DNA of 64,000 nucleotides from Streptomyces flaveolus (GTDB lineage: Bacteria > Actinomycetota > Actinomycetes > Streptomycetales > Streptomycetaceae), in the NCBI RefSeq assembly GCF_014648815.1, contig NZ_BMRV01000018.1, positions 62,001 to 126,000 of the forward strand, read 5' to 3'. This document shows positions 14,583 through 24,927 of this stretch, piece after piece. The notes under the pieces were generated by a model, which saw nothing but the letters and a program-made list of their open reading frames with translations, was not told where the DNA came from and did no database searches. Position numbers and translations under genes: made by a program. Numbering within the stretch: position 1 is the stretch's first letter; every line of letters starts with the position of its first letter.

Positions 14583-16928
14583 ATGCACAGCCCCCACGAC
14601 CCGTACGTCCGCGTCCGCGGCGCGCGTGAGCACAACCTCAAGGGCGTGGACGTCGACGTCCCGCGGGACGTGGTGGCCGTGTTCACCGGCGTGTCCGGCT
14701 CCGGCAAGTCGTCGCTCGCCTTCGGCACCGTCTACGCGGAGGCGCAGCGGCGCTACTTCGAGTCGGTCGCGCCCTACGCCCGCCGGCTGATCCAGCAGGT
14801 CGGCGCGCCGAAGGTCGGCGAGATCACCGGGCTGCCGCCCGCCGTGTCGCTCCAGCAGCGCCGGGCGGCGCCGACGTCCCGTTCGTCGGTCGGCACCGTG
14901 ACCAACCTGTCCAACTCCCTGCGGATGCTGTTCTCGCGCGCCGGCGACTACCCGCCGGGCGCCGCGCGGCTCGACTCCGACGCCTTCTCGCCCAACACGG
15001 CGGCCGGGGCGTGCCCCGAGTGCCACGGGCTCGGCCGGGTGCACCGTACGACCGAGGACCTGCTCGTCCCCGACCCGTCGCTGTCGATCCGGGACGGTGC
15101 GATCGCCGCGTGGCCCGGCGCCTGGCAGGGCAAGAACCTGCGGGACGTCCTCGACGCGCTCGGGTACGACGTGGACCGGCCGTGGCGCGAGCTGCCCGCC
15201 GAGCAGCGGGAGTGGATCCTGTTCACGGACGAACAGCCGGTGGTCACCGTGCACCCCGTGCGGGAGGCCGGCCGTATCCAGCGGCCGTACCAGGGCACGT
15301 ACATGAGCGCACACCGGTATGTGATGAAGACGTTCTCGGACTCGAAGAGCGCGACGCTGCGGGCGAAGGCCGAGCGGTTCCTCACCAGCGCGCCCTGCCC
15401 GGTCTGCGGCGGCGGGCGGCTGCGGCCCGAGGCCCTCGCGGTGACCGTCGGCGGCCGGAGCATCGCCGAGCTGGCCGCTCTTCCGCTCACGGAGCTCGCC
15501 GGGCTGCTGCCGACGGGCGACGAGACGGCCCGGGTGCTCACCGCCGACCTGACCTCCCGCATCACGCCCGTCGTCGAGCTGGGCCTCGGCTATCTGAGCC
15601 TCGACCGCCCCGCGCCCACGCTCTCGGCGGGCGAGCTGCAACGGCTACGGCTGGCCACGCAGCTGCGCTCCGGGCTGTTCGGCGTCGTGTACGTCCTCGA
15701 CGAGCCGTCCGCGGGGCTGCACCCGGCGGACACCGAGGCCCTGTTGGCGGTGCTGGAGCGGCTGAAGTCGGCGGGGAACTCGGTGTTCGTGGTGGAGCAC
15801 CACCTCGGGGTGATGCGCGGCGCCGACTGGATCGTGGACGTCGGTCCGCGGGCGGGCGAGCACGGCGGGCGGGTGCTGTACAGCGGCCCGGTGGCCGGGC
15901 TGGCCGAGGTCGGGGAGTCGGCGACGGCGCGTCACCTCTTCGACCGCTCTCCCGCGCCGGCCCGCGAGGTGCGCACGCCGCGCGGCACCCTGACCGTCGG
16001 CCCGGTCACCCGGCACAACCTGCACGGGGTGAGCGCCGATTTCCCGCTGGGCGTCCTCACGGCGGTGACCGGCGTGTCCGGGTCCGGGAAGTCGACGCTC
16101 ATCGGCGCGATCACCCAGGAATCGCCGGGCGTGGAGCGGCTGGTCTCCGTGGACCAGAAGCCCATCGGCCGCACCCCGCGGTCCAACCTGGCGACGTACA
16201 CGGGCCTGTTCGACGTCGTACGGAAGGTCTTCGCGGCCACCGACGCGGCACGCGAGCGGGGCTACGGCGTCGGCCGCTTCTCGTTCAACGTGGCCGGAGG
16301 GCGCTGCGAGACCTGCCAGGGCGAGGGGTTCGTCAGCGTCGAGCTGCTGTTCCTGCCGAGCACCTACGCGCCGTGCCCGGACTGCGGCGGGGCGCGCTAC
16401 AACCCCGAGACGCTCGAAGTGGCCTACCGGGGGCGGAACATCGCCGAGGTGCTGGACCTGACCGTGGAGGGCGCGGCGGAGTTCTTCGCGGACACGCCCG
16501 CGGTCGCGCGCAGCCTGGCGGCGCTGCTCGACGTCGGTCTGGGCTATCTGCGGCTCGGCCAGCCCGCGACGGAGCTGTCCGGCGGGGAGGCCCAGCGCAT
16601 CAAGCTGGCGAGCGAGCTGCAGCGGGGCCGGCGCGGCCACACCCTGTACCTCCTGGACGAGCCGACGACCGGTCTGCACCCCGCCGATGTCGAGGTGCTG
16701 ATGCGGCAGTTGCACGGCCTCGTCGACGCCGGGCACACGGTGATCGTGGTGGAGCACGACATGACCGTGGTGGCGGGCGCCGACTGGGTCATCGACCTGG
16801 GGCCGGGCGGCGGCGACGCGGGCGGGCGGATCGTCGCGGCGGGTCCTCCGGCCGAGGTGGCACGGACGGAGGGCAGCGCCACCGCGCCGTACCTGGCCGC
16901 CGTCGTGCACGGCGGGACGCGCCGGTGA
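14583..16928 (+). CDS. UvrA2-type excinuclease ABC ATPase
   Basis: A 781-residue UvrA paralogue. Both ABC modules are complete: Walker A GVSGSGKSSLAFGT (about residues 37-50) and GVSGSGKSTLIGAI, signatures LSAGELQRLRLATQL and LSGGEAQRIKLASEL, Walker B VLDEPSAGLHPAD and LLDEPTTGLHPAD. Zinc modules are CPECHGLGRVH, CPVCGGGRL and CETCQGEGF/CPDCGGARY. At 781 residues it is about 150 shorter than canonical UvrA, which fits class-II UvrA proteins lacking the UvrB-binding domain. Those proteins are associated with DNA-damage tolerance or self-resistance to DNA-binding antibiotics. It ends in a hairpin terminator. The housekeeping uvrA is presumably elsewhere. Confidence 0.9.
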   Translation: MHSPHDPYVRVRGAREHNLKGVDVDVPRDVVAVFTGVSGSGKSSLAFGTVYAEAQRRYFESVAPYARRLIQQVGAPKVGEITGLPPAVSLQQRRAAPTSRSSVGTVTNLSNSLRMLFSRAGDYPPGAARLDSDAFSPNTAAGACPECHGLGRVHRTTEDLLVPDPSLSIRDGAIAAWPGAWQGKNLRDVLDALGYDVDRPWRELPAEQREWILFTDEQPVVTVHPVREAGRIQRPYQGTYMSAHRYVMKTFSDSKSATLRAKAERFLTSAPCPVCGGGRLRPEALAVTVGGRSIAELAALPLTELAGLLPTGDETARVLTADLTSRITPVVELGLGYLSLDRPAPTLSAGELQRLRLATQLRSGLFGVVYVLDEPSAGLHPADTEALLAVLERLKSAGNSVFVVEHHLGVMRGADWIVDVGPRAGEHGGRVLYSGPVAGLAEVGESATARHLFDRSPAPAREVRTPRGTLTVGPVTRHNLHGVSADFPLGVLTAVTGVSGSGKSTLIGAITQESPGVERLVSVDQKPIGRTPRSNLATYTGLFDVVRKVFAATDAARERGYGVGRFSFNVAGGRCETCQGEGFVSVELLFLPSTYAPCPDCGGARYNPETLEVAYRGRNIAEVLDLTVEGAAEFFADTPAVARSLAALLDVGLGYLRLGQPATELSGGEAQRIKLASELQRGRRGHTLYLLDEPTTGLHPADVEVLMRQLHGLVDAGHTVIVVEHDMTVVAGADWVIDLGPGGGDAGGRIVAAGPPAEVARTEGSATAPYLAAVVHGGTRR

Positions 16929-16945
16929 AGCCGCTTCACCGGCGC
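16919..16945 (+). terminator. Hairpin overlapping the uvrA2 stop codon
   Basis: GCGCCGGTGAAG (16919-16930) pairs perfectly with CTTCACCGGCGC (16934-16945) across a 3-base loop. The left arm contains the TGA stop of the UvrA2 gene. It separates that gene from the convergent PRC-barrel gene and can act in either direction. Confidence 0.6.
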
Positions 16946-16970
16946 GCGCCTGCCGGACGGTGACGGACCG

Positions 16971-17843
16971 CTACTCGCGGCCCCGCCGGATGTCGTCCTC
17001 GGTCATGCCTTCCGTCTCGGCCTCGATGCGCTCCTTGCGGATCTGACCGCGCACGGTCTCGTTCTCTATGTGCTCCTCCGTGGTCAGCCGGACGCGTTCG
17101 ACCGGCACCGTCTCGGTCTCCACGACGGCGCGTTCCTCGTGCAGGGTGACCTCGTGCTCGGCCTCGCCGAGTTCGGGACCGGAGAGCGCCTCGTCACGGT
17201 TGGCGTCCGTGATCGGCTCGCGCTCCACGCGCACCTCCTCGTGGCGCACCGGAACGGTCTGCTCGACCTCCTCGGTGACCACGTACTTGCGCAGCCTGGC
17301 CCGGCCGACCTCGTGCTGCTCGACGCCGACGTGCATCCGCTCCTCCGAGCGGGTCATGGCGTCGTCGCCGCGCATGCCCCGCCGGCCCGACGCGTCCTCG
17401 CGTCCGGTGGTGCCTGCCGTGCCCGCCATGCCGGCGGTGCCCGCCATACCGGCCGCGCCCGCCTCGCCGGGGCCGGCGGCCCAGCGGCCGTCGTCGGTGC
17501 GCTCGGCCTCGGACAGCACGCTGTCCCAGTTGATGCCGTAGTAGTCGTAGAGCCGGTGCTCCTCGGCCTCCGACAGATGGCCGCCCGCGTCGACGTCCAC
17601 ATTGGGTGCGTCCTTGACCTTGTCCTTGCGGTACGGGACCTCGAGGTGATCCTGCACCAGCGAGGCGTCGCGGATCGGCACGAACGACTCGTTGGAACCG
17701 AACATGCCGGTCTTGACGCTCACCCACTCGGGGCGCCCCGTCATGTCGTCGAAGAAGACGTGCTTGGCGTCGCCGATCTTGTTGCCGTCCCCGTCGTAGA
17801 CCGGATGGTCCAGGACGTTGGCGATCTCTTCACGGGTGATCAT
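16971..17843 (-). CDS. PRC-barrel and DUF2382 domain protein
   Basis: A 290-residue acidic protein. Residues 1-75 form a PRC-barrel, ITREEIANVLDHPVYDGDGN then GDAKHVFFDDMTGRPEWVSV. A Gly-Ala-Met-Thr linker around residues 128-146 (repeats of GMAGTA) leads to a C-terminal DUF2382 (YsnF/AvaK-type) region of about 110 residues, very rich in Glu/Arg/Val: EERMHVGVEQHEVGRARLRK and VTEEVEQTVPVRHEEVRVER. Proteins of this type are soluble, stress-induced and of unknown biochemical function. AT-rich bases and a good AGGAGGGTG lie before the ATG at 17843. A single gene. Confidence 0.88.
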   Translation of the reverse strand: MITREEIANVLDHPVYDGDGNKIGDAKHVFFDDMTGRPEWVSVKTGMFGSNESFVPIRDASLVQDHLEVPYRKDKVKDAPNVDVDAGGHLSEAEEHRLYDYYGINWDSVLSEAERTDDGRWAAGPGEAGAAGMAGTAGMAGTAGTTGREDASGRRGMRGDDAMTRSEERMHVGVEQHEVGRARLRKYVVTEEVEQTVPVRHEEVRVEREPITDANRDEALSGPELGEAEHEVTLHEERAVVETETVPVERVRLTTEEHIENETVRGQIRKERIEAETEGMTEDDIRRGRE

Positions 17844-17915
17844 CTGGCATCACCCTCCTTCCGGAGTGCCTGTACTCCGACTGTCCGCATCAGCAGCCCG
17901 AAAACGGCACATCCA

Positions 17916-18758
17916 TCACAAAGGGCACATACTTTTCGAAGGTGCTTTCCCCTGGTGACCGTGGCCGCCGGTCCCCGCCGCCGCGTACGCCGACTGGGCC
18001 GCGCCCGCGAGGGAGCGGCGGTCGCGATGAGAGCCGGGCGGGACGGCCGGGCACACCTCCACCTCGGCCGTCAGCCCGCGCGCCGAGACCACCCGCCACA
18101 GCGAGGCGAGCAGGATGTCCTCGCCGACGAACGCGGGCACCGTGCTCGGTGTCCGTGCCCCGGTCCGGTAGCGGATGCGGACCGGCTGGACCGGCACCCC
18201 GGCGTCGAGCGCGGCCTGGAACACGGCCCGGCGGAAGCGGCCGTGCGCGCGTCCGCACCAGGTGCTGCCCTCGGGGAAGGCGGCGACCGCGGCGCCCTCG
18301 CGCAGTGCCCTCGCGACCAGGGCGACCGTGTCCGGCAGCGCCCGCAGGCGGTCCCGTTCGATGAACAGGACTCCCCCACGAGCGGCGAGCGGCCCGGCCA
18401 CCGGCCACCGCCGTATCTCGCTCTTGGCGAGCATCCGGGCCGGGCGCACGGCGGCGAGCAGCGGGACGTCCAGCCAGGAGACGTGGTTGGCCACCAGCAG
18501 CAGGCCGCCGGTGGGCGCGGCGGCACCCGTGACGCGGACCCTGACACCGGCGGCGCGCACGATCCACCGGCACCAGCGCCTCACCAGGCCGGCCGGCATC
18601 CGTCCCCGCAGCGGCGACAGCGCGACCGCGCACCCGGCGAGGAGGAGGACGGCGACCGCGGTCAGCCGTAGCACGGCACGCGGTACGCCGCCCGCGGTCC
18701 TGGAGGGCTCCACGCAGGCCCCGGGAGTGCAGGGGGCGGCGGGCAGCCAGGCGTTCAT
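17916..18758 (-). CDS. olsA: 1-acyl-glycerol-3-phosphate / lyso-ornithine lipid acyltransferase (PlsC family, OlsA-like)
   Basis: A 280-residue membrane-associated acyltransferase. After an N-terminal hydrophobic segment (about residues 30-50) come the PlsC motifs: block I NHVSWLD (H-x4-D), block II GVLFIERDR, block III FPEGSTW (substrate glycerol/amine site) and block IV VPVQPVRIRY. The gene starts 4 bases inside the stop of the preceding GNAT-type acyltransferase. That pairing is the classic arrangement for ornithine lipid synthesis: OlsB N-acylates ornithine with a 3-hydroxyacyl group, then OlsA adds the second fatty acid. OlsA is inferred from this pairing; the protein alone could equally be a phospholipid PlsC. 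Confidence 0.85.
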   Translation of the reverse strand: MNAWLPAAPCTPGACVEPSRTAGGVPRAVLRLTAVAVLLLAGCAVALSPLRGRMPAGLVRRWCRWIVRAAGVRVRVTGAAAPTGGLLLVANHVSWLDVPLLAAVRPARMLAKSEIRRWPVAGPLAARGGVLFIERDRLRALPDTVALVARALREGAAVAAFPEGSTWCGRAHGRFRRAVFQAALDAGVPVQPVRIRYRTGARTPSTVPAFVGEDILLASLWRVVSARGLTAEVEVCPAVPPGSHRDRRSLAGAAQSAYAAAGTGGHGHQGKAPSKSMCPL

Positions 18759-19528
18759 CGGGCCGGCAGCAGCGAGCGGAAGTGGCGCAGGTAGCGCGGG
18801 TCGACGCGGCTCATCGGCAGCAGCACGTACAGGTCGGCGACGCCGAAGTCCACGTCGTGCGCGGGCTCCCCGCAGACCCAGGCGCCGAGGCGGAGATAGC
18901 CCCGCAGCAGGGCGGGCAGTCCGGTGCGGGCGGCGGGTGCCGCCGCGCGCGGCGTCCAGGGCAGCAGCGGGCGTACGCGGTACTCCTCGGGTGCCAGGTG
19001 CTTGGCGCGGACCCGGTCCCAGGTGGCGGCGGCGAGGGCTCCGCCGTCGGCGAGCGGGATCGAGCAGCAGCCCGCGAGCCATGCGTGGCCCCGGTCGCTC
19101 ATGTAGCGGGCCATGCCGGCCCAGATCAGCCCGATCACGGCGCCGTCGCGGTGGTCGGGGTGTACGCAGGAACGGCCGACCTCGACCAGGGAGGACCGGA
19201 TCGGGTCCAGTGCCGCGAGGTCGAACTCGCCCTGCGCGTAGAGCCGTCCGGCGATCACGGCGCGTTCCGGCGGCAGCAGCCGGTAGGTGCCGACGACCTG
19301 CCCGGTCGTCTCCTCGCGCACCAGCAGGTGGTCGCAGTACGCGTCGAAGGGGTCGATGTCGTACCCGGGCTGCGGGCTCGCCAGCAGGGCGCCCATCTCG
19401 CCGGCGAAGACGTCGTGCCGCAACCGCTGGGCCGCGCGCACCTCGTCCTCGTCTCGGGCGAGGGTGACGGTGTAGCGCGGGGGTGCGGCGGGCGCCGGGG
19501 GGCGGTCCGCGGTCAGTACGCCGGTCAT
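18755..19528 (-). CDS. olsB: Ornithine N-acyltransferase (OlsB-like GNAT protein)
   Basis: A 257-residue GNAT-related protein with the OlsB/hemolysin-type landmarks: YTVTLARDEDEVRAAQRLRH and DVFAGEMGA, FDAYCDHLLVREETTGQVVG, TYRLLPPE, EVGRSCVHPDHRDGAVIGLIW, and a WLAGCCSIPLADGG segment. It acylates ornithine to lyso-ornithine lipid at the membrane. ATG 19528 is preceded by AGGAGAGC. Coupled by a 4-bp overlap to the PlsC gene. In Streptomyces ornithine lipids are made under phosphate limitation, so PhoP control would be expected. I looked for PHO-box repeats upstream and did not find a convincing pair. Confidence 0.85.
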   Translation of the reverse strand: MTGVLTADRPPAPAAPPRYTVTLARDEDEVRAAQRLRHDVFAGEMGALLASPQPGYDIDPFDAYCDHLLVREETTGQVVGTYRLLPPERAVIAGRLYAQGEFDLAALDPIRSSLVEVGRSCVHPDHRDGAVIGLIWAGMARYMSDRGHAWLAGCCSIPLADGGALAAATWDRVRAKHLAPEEYRVRPLLPWTPRAAAPAARTGLPALLRGYLRLGAWVCGEPAHDVDFGVADLYVLLPMSRVDPRYLRHFRSLLPAR

Positions 19529-19651
19529 GGGTGCTCTCCTGGTGACGGGGCCGGGTCCGCCACAGTTCTTCCGATGCCGGCTGTACTGCGCGTGACCAGT
19601 GCCGGGAGAGCGGATGTGCGCTTGCTGAATGCCGGGCACGCGCAAGCGAGA

Positions 19652-19683
19652 CGGGGCCGGGGGGAGCACCTCCCCCGACCCCG
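19652..19683 (-). terminator. Hairpin downstream of sdhB
   Basis: CGGGGCCGGGGGGAG (19652-19666), 3-base loop, CTCCCCCGACCCCG (19670-19683): a 14-bp stem with one mismatch and one bulge, between the sdhB stop and olsB on the same strand. It should end the sdhCAB transcript and insulate the ornithine-lipid genes. Confidence 0.6.
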
Positions 19684-19818
19684 TCCGTCCGCACCCTTTC
19701 GGCGAACGTTCAGCGCACCCACCAAGGGGCGCGGGGCTGTGACACCGTGCGACTCCGCCGCGTGGGCGCCACCAGCCACGACGAACCCGCAGCCGTCGGT
19801 GACAGCACCTCCACGGCG

Positions 19819-20561
19819 CTACCGCCGCACCTTCCGCGCAGCCCGCAGCCACTCCTTGTTCATGCTGGTGATGGACACCAGCGGGATGCCCTTCGGGCAG
19901 GCCGTCGCGCACTCGCCCGCGAGCGTGCAGCCGCCGAAGCCCTCGTCGTCCATCTGCGCGACCATGTCCAGCACCCGCGTCTCCCGCTCGGGCGCGCCCT
20001 GCGGCAGGACGTTCAGGTGGTTGATCTTCGCGGAGGTGAACAGCATCGCCGCGCCGTTCGGGCACGCGGCGACGCAGGCGCCGCAGCCGATGCACTCGGC
20101 GTGCTCGAAGGCGAGGTCGGCGTCCGGCTTGGGCACCGGTGTGGCGTGCGCCTCCGGCGCGGCACCGGTCGGCGCGGTGATGTAGCCGCCGGCCTGGATG
20201 ATGCGGTCGAAGGCCGAGCGGTCGACGACCAGGTCCTTCACGACCGGGAACGCGGCGGCCCGCCACGGCTCGACGTCGATGGTGTCGCCGTCCTTGAAGG
20301 ACCGCATGTGCAGCTGGCAGGTGGTGGTGCGCTCGGGGCCGTGGGCGTCGCCGTTGATGACGAGCGAGCAGGCGCCGCAGATGCCCTCGCGGCAGTCGTG
20401 GTCGAAGGCGACCGGGTCCTCGCCCTTGAGGATGAGTTCCTCGTTGAGGGTGTCGAGCATCTCCAGGAACGACATGTCCTGCGAGATCCCGTCCACCTCG
20501 TACGTGGACATGGCGCCGTCGGCGTCGGCGTTCTTCTGGCGCCAGACGCGCAGGGTGAGCT

Positions 20562-20565
<4 letters not shown>
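19819..20565 (-). CDS. sdhB: Succinate dehydrogenase/fumarate reductase iron-sulfur subunit
   Basis: A 248-residue subunit carrying three iron-sulfur clusters. The [2Fe-2S] ligands are in DCREGICGACSLVING and TTCQLH, and the [4Fe-4S]/[3Fe-4S] ligands in CIGCGACVAACPNGAAM and CTLAGECATACPKGIPL. It passes electrons from the flavoprotein to the quinone site. ATG 20565 overlaps the sdhA stop by 4 bases, so this is the last gene of sdhC-sdhA-sdhB. Confidence 0.96.
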
Positions 20566-22511
<1,946 letters not shown>

Positions 22512-22512
22512 G

Positions 22513-23220
22513 TCAGCTCACCACTCCGGTCATGACGCCCACGGGTACGGCGACGAAGCCGATCGTGAGCAGCAGCGCGAGGACGTTCGCGGTCGTCTTC
22601 AGGGCGCGGTCGCGGGTACGGCTTCCGGCGCCGAGGGTCTGGGCGGCGGACCAGAAGCCGTGCCGGATGTGCAGGCCGAGGGCGAGCATCGCGACGATGT
22701 AGACGACGTTGCCGTACCAGGTGGAGAAGGTGTCCACGACGTTCTGGTAGGGCTTGCCGCTCTCGAAGCCGCCGGAGTGCACGGTGCCGGTGGTCAGGTC
22801 CAGGATGTGCCAGACGATGAACAGGCCGAGGATGATCCCGCCCCAGCGCATGGTGCGGGTGGCGTAGCTCGCCCGGGCCTTCTTGTGCACGTACTTGCTG
22901 GGCCGCGCCTTGATGTCGCGGCGGCTGAGCTGGTACGCGGACGTGGCGTGGGCGACGACGGCGACGACCAGCACGACGCGGATCAGCCACAGCGTCCACT
23001 CGTAGTGCATGAACGGCTCGCCGACCGTGCGCAGCCAGTGGGCGTAGTGGTTGAACTCGCTCGTCCCGAAGAAGATCTTCAGGTTACCGATCATGTGGGC
23101 GACCAGGTAGAGCAGCATGACGAGACCACTGATCGCCATCACTGTCTTCTTGCCGACGGACGAGTCCCACACGGTGCGCGCCATGGACGGCCGTCGGTCC
23201 GTCCGCGTTGCCAGAGCCAT
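22513..23220 (-). CDS. sdhC: Succinate dehydrogenase cytochrome b subunit
   Basis: A 235-residue membrane anchor with five hydrophobic helices, beginning around VMAISGLVMLLYLVAHMIGN. Histidines suited to two b haems lie in AHMIGNLK, MHYEWTLW, VVAHATSAY, VWHILDL and GLHIRHGFW. Such single-chain, five-helix subunits belong to type-B SDH, which couples succinate oxidation to menaquinone. ATG 23220 is the first gene of the operon and is divergent from a LysR gene. The 95-base gap holds CATAGG/CCTATG repeats. Confidence 0.93.
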   Translation of the reverse strand: MALATRTDRRPSMARTVWDSSVGKKTVMAISGLVMLLYLVAHMIGNLKIFFGTSEFNHYAHWLRTVGEPFMHYEWTLWLIRVVLVVAVVAHATSAYQLSRRDIKARPSKYVHKKARASYATRTMRWGGIILGLFIVWHILDLTTGTVHSGGFESGKPYQNVVDTFSTWYGNVVYIVAMLALGLHIRHGFWSAAQTLGAGSRTRDRALKTTANVLALLLTIGFVAVPVGVMTGVVS

Positions 23221-23279
23221 GTCACAGGACGCTACGCGGGCCAGGGGCCATCGGTCCAAGACATGGTCCGCCTCGTTTC

Positions 23280-23307
23280 CATAGGGTCTGCCTATCGAAG
23301 ACCTATG
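23280..23307. promoter_or_regulatory. CATAGG / CCTAT / CCTATG operator between sdhC and lysR
   Basis: CATAGG (23280-23285) and CCTATG (23302-23307) form an inverted repeat with a third half-site CCTAT at 23291-23295. The arrangement allows two overlapping dyads of the LysR type (T-N11-A style). It lies just upstream of the lysR start (23316) and within the presumed sdhC promoter region, so the regulator probably controls itself and sdhCAB from here. Confidence 0.55.
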
Positions 23308-23315
23308 CTTGCGGT

Positions 23316-24200
23316 ATGCAGTTCCAGCAGCTCCAGTACTTCGTGGCGGTCGCCGAGACCCGGCACTTCACCCGGGCCGCCGAGGCCGTCCACGTGGCGC
23401 AGCCGTCGCTGTCGCAGCAGATCAAGGCGCTGGAGCGGGAGCTCGGCGCGGACCTGTTCCTGCGGGCTCGGGGCAACATCACGCTGACCGACGCCGGGGA
23501 GGCGCTGCTGCCGCTGGCCCGGCGCATCCTGGCCGACGCGGACACCGCGCGGCACGAGGTGCTGGAGCTGGTGCAGCTGCGCAGCGGGCGGGTCCGGCTG
23601 GGCGCCACGCCGAGCCTGTGCACCGGACTGCTCCCCGACGTGCTGCGCGCGTTCCACGACCGCTACCCCGGTGTCCGGCTGCTGATCGAGGAGGGCGGCT
23701 CGCACGACCTGGTCCGGGGGCTGGCCCGTGGCGCGCTCGACCTGGCGCTGGTGGTCCTGCCGCTGCCCACCGCGTCGCCGGCGCTGACCACGGTGGAGCT
23801 GCTGCGGGAGGACCTGGTGGTGGTGTCGTCCCCGGAGGCGCCCCGCCCTGGTGGCGGGCGGCGGGCGGTGCGGATCTCCGACCTGGAGGGCGAGCGGCTG
23901 GTGATGTTCCGGCACGGGTACGACCTGCGGGAACTGACGGTGGCCGCGTGCCGCTCGGCGGGGTTCGAGCCGGACTTCGCGGTGGAGGGCGGGGAGATGG
24001 ACGCGGTGCTGGGGTTCGTGCGGGCGGGGCTGGGCATGGCGGTCGTCCCCCGGATGGTGGCGGCCCGCTCCGGCCGCGGGCTGCGGGTGACGCCCCTGTC
24101 CCGCCCGGGCCTGCACCGGACCATCGCCCTGGCCCACCGCAGTGACGTGGCTCCGCCGCGGGCCGCACGGGAGCTGCAGCGGATGCTGCTGGAGCGGTGA
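23316..24200 (+). CDS. LysR-family transcriptional regulator divergent from sdhCAB
   Basis: A 294-residue LysR protein. The winged-helix segment is QLQYFVAVAETRHFTRAAEA followed by VHVAQPSLSQQIKALERELG (residues 4-45). A linker helix and a periplasmic-binding-protein-like effector domain from about residue 90 follow: VRLGATPSLCTGLLPDVLRA, GMAVVPRMVA. The start at 23316 is close to a TATGCT sequence and may be leaderless. Divergence from sdhCAB and the shared dyads suggest it adjusts this succinate dehydrogenase to a metabolite signal. The ligand is unknown. Confidence 0.92.
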   Translation: MQFQQLQYFVAVAETRHFTRAAEAVHVAQPSLSQQIKALERELGADLFLRARGNITLTDAGEALLPLARRILADADTARHEVLELVQLRSGRVRLGATPSLCTGLLPDVLRAFHDRYPGVRLLIEEGGSHDLVRGLARGALDLALVVLPLPTASPALTTVELLREDLVVVSSPEAPRPGGGRRAVRISDLEGERLVMFRHGYDLRELTVAACRSAGFEPDFAVEGGEMDAVLGFVRAGLGMAVVPRMVAARSGRGLRVTPLSRPGLHRTIALAHRSDVAPPRAARELQRMLLER

Positions 24201-24384
24201 GGACTCGCGCGGCGGCGCCCCGGGGGCCGGCCGGAGGCGAGGTGCGGCTTCTCGGGACGGTCGGGCCTGCGCGGCGGGCGCCGCCGACAGGCGTCGGCGC
24301 CGGGTTCCGTCCGTCCGGCACGCCGTGAGGGCACCCCTGGGCACGGCGGACAGCGCTGCCGGGCCGGTCGCCGTCAGGGGCGTC

Positions 24385-24921
24385 TCAGGTGCGGGGCTCC
24401 AGCACCTCCAGGACGCCGGTCTCGGTGTCGTAGCTGCGCAGGGTGATGAGCCGGGCCGACAGGGGTGGCGCCGGCAGCAGTTCGGGGACCCGCCGGCCGG
24501 CGAAGGCACCTGCCCGCCGGGTGCGGCCGAGGGTGACGTGCGGGCTCCAGCGCCCAGGTTCGTGAAACGGGCTGAGGGCCTGGGGCGGGCTGTCCGAGGC
24601 CACCGCCTCCCAGACCCGTCGGTGCACGCCGGCCAGCGCGGAGTCGCAGTCCAGCGCCCAGGCCAGCACGGAGGTGGGCCGCTCGAAGCGGACCACGCCG
24701 GTGAACCGCACCGGCAGCGGCAGGGCGGCGGCCACCTCGGCCAGCTCCCAGCGGATCGGGGCGGTCAGCTCCGGGCAGGCGGCCAGGGTGAGGTGCGGAC
24801 TGTTGGTCGGTGAACGGTGACGCGCCTGACTGGGCAGCCCCGCGTCCGCGAGCCGCCGCCAGGCCTCCCGAACCGCCAGCTCCGCCGCCTCGTCCAACAG
24901 AAGCTCGACCGTGCGCACCAC
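24385..24921 (-). CDS. 2H phosphoesterase (LigT / RNA 2',3'-cyclic phosphodiesterase-like)
   Basis: A 178-residue protein from GTG 24921 (a second GTG follows directly at 24918). It carries two H-x-T boxes, SPHLTLAAC near residue 43 and SPHVTLGRTRR near residue 127. This defines 2H phosphoesterases of the LigT/CPDase type acting on 2',3'-cyclic phosphates or related bonds. It starts 6 bases after the stop of the GAP-family gene as currently framed, so both are probably in one transcript. The natural substrate is unknown. Confidence 0.87.
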   Translation of the reverse strand: MVRTVELLLDEAAELAVREAWRRLADAGLPSQARHRSPTNSPHLTLAACPELTAPIRWELAEVAAALPLPVRFTGVVRFERPTSVLAWALDCDSALAGVHRRVWEAVASDSPPQALSPFHEPGRWSPHVTLGRTRRAGAFAGRRVPELLPAPPLSARLITLRSYDTETGVLEVLEPRT

Positions 24922-24927
24922 CGCAGC

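Noticed and set aside
17070..18671. 533-codon plus-strand frame over the PRC-barrel and PlsC genes
   Set aside because: Shadow frame; both genes underneath have clear domains.
19529..19818. Possible PHO box upstream of olsB
   Set aside because: Only single GTTCGCC-like pieces, no pair of 11-base direct repeats.
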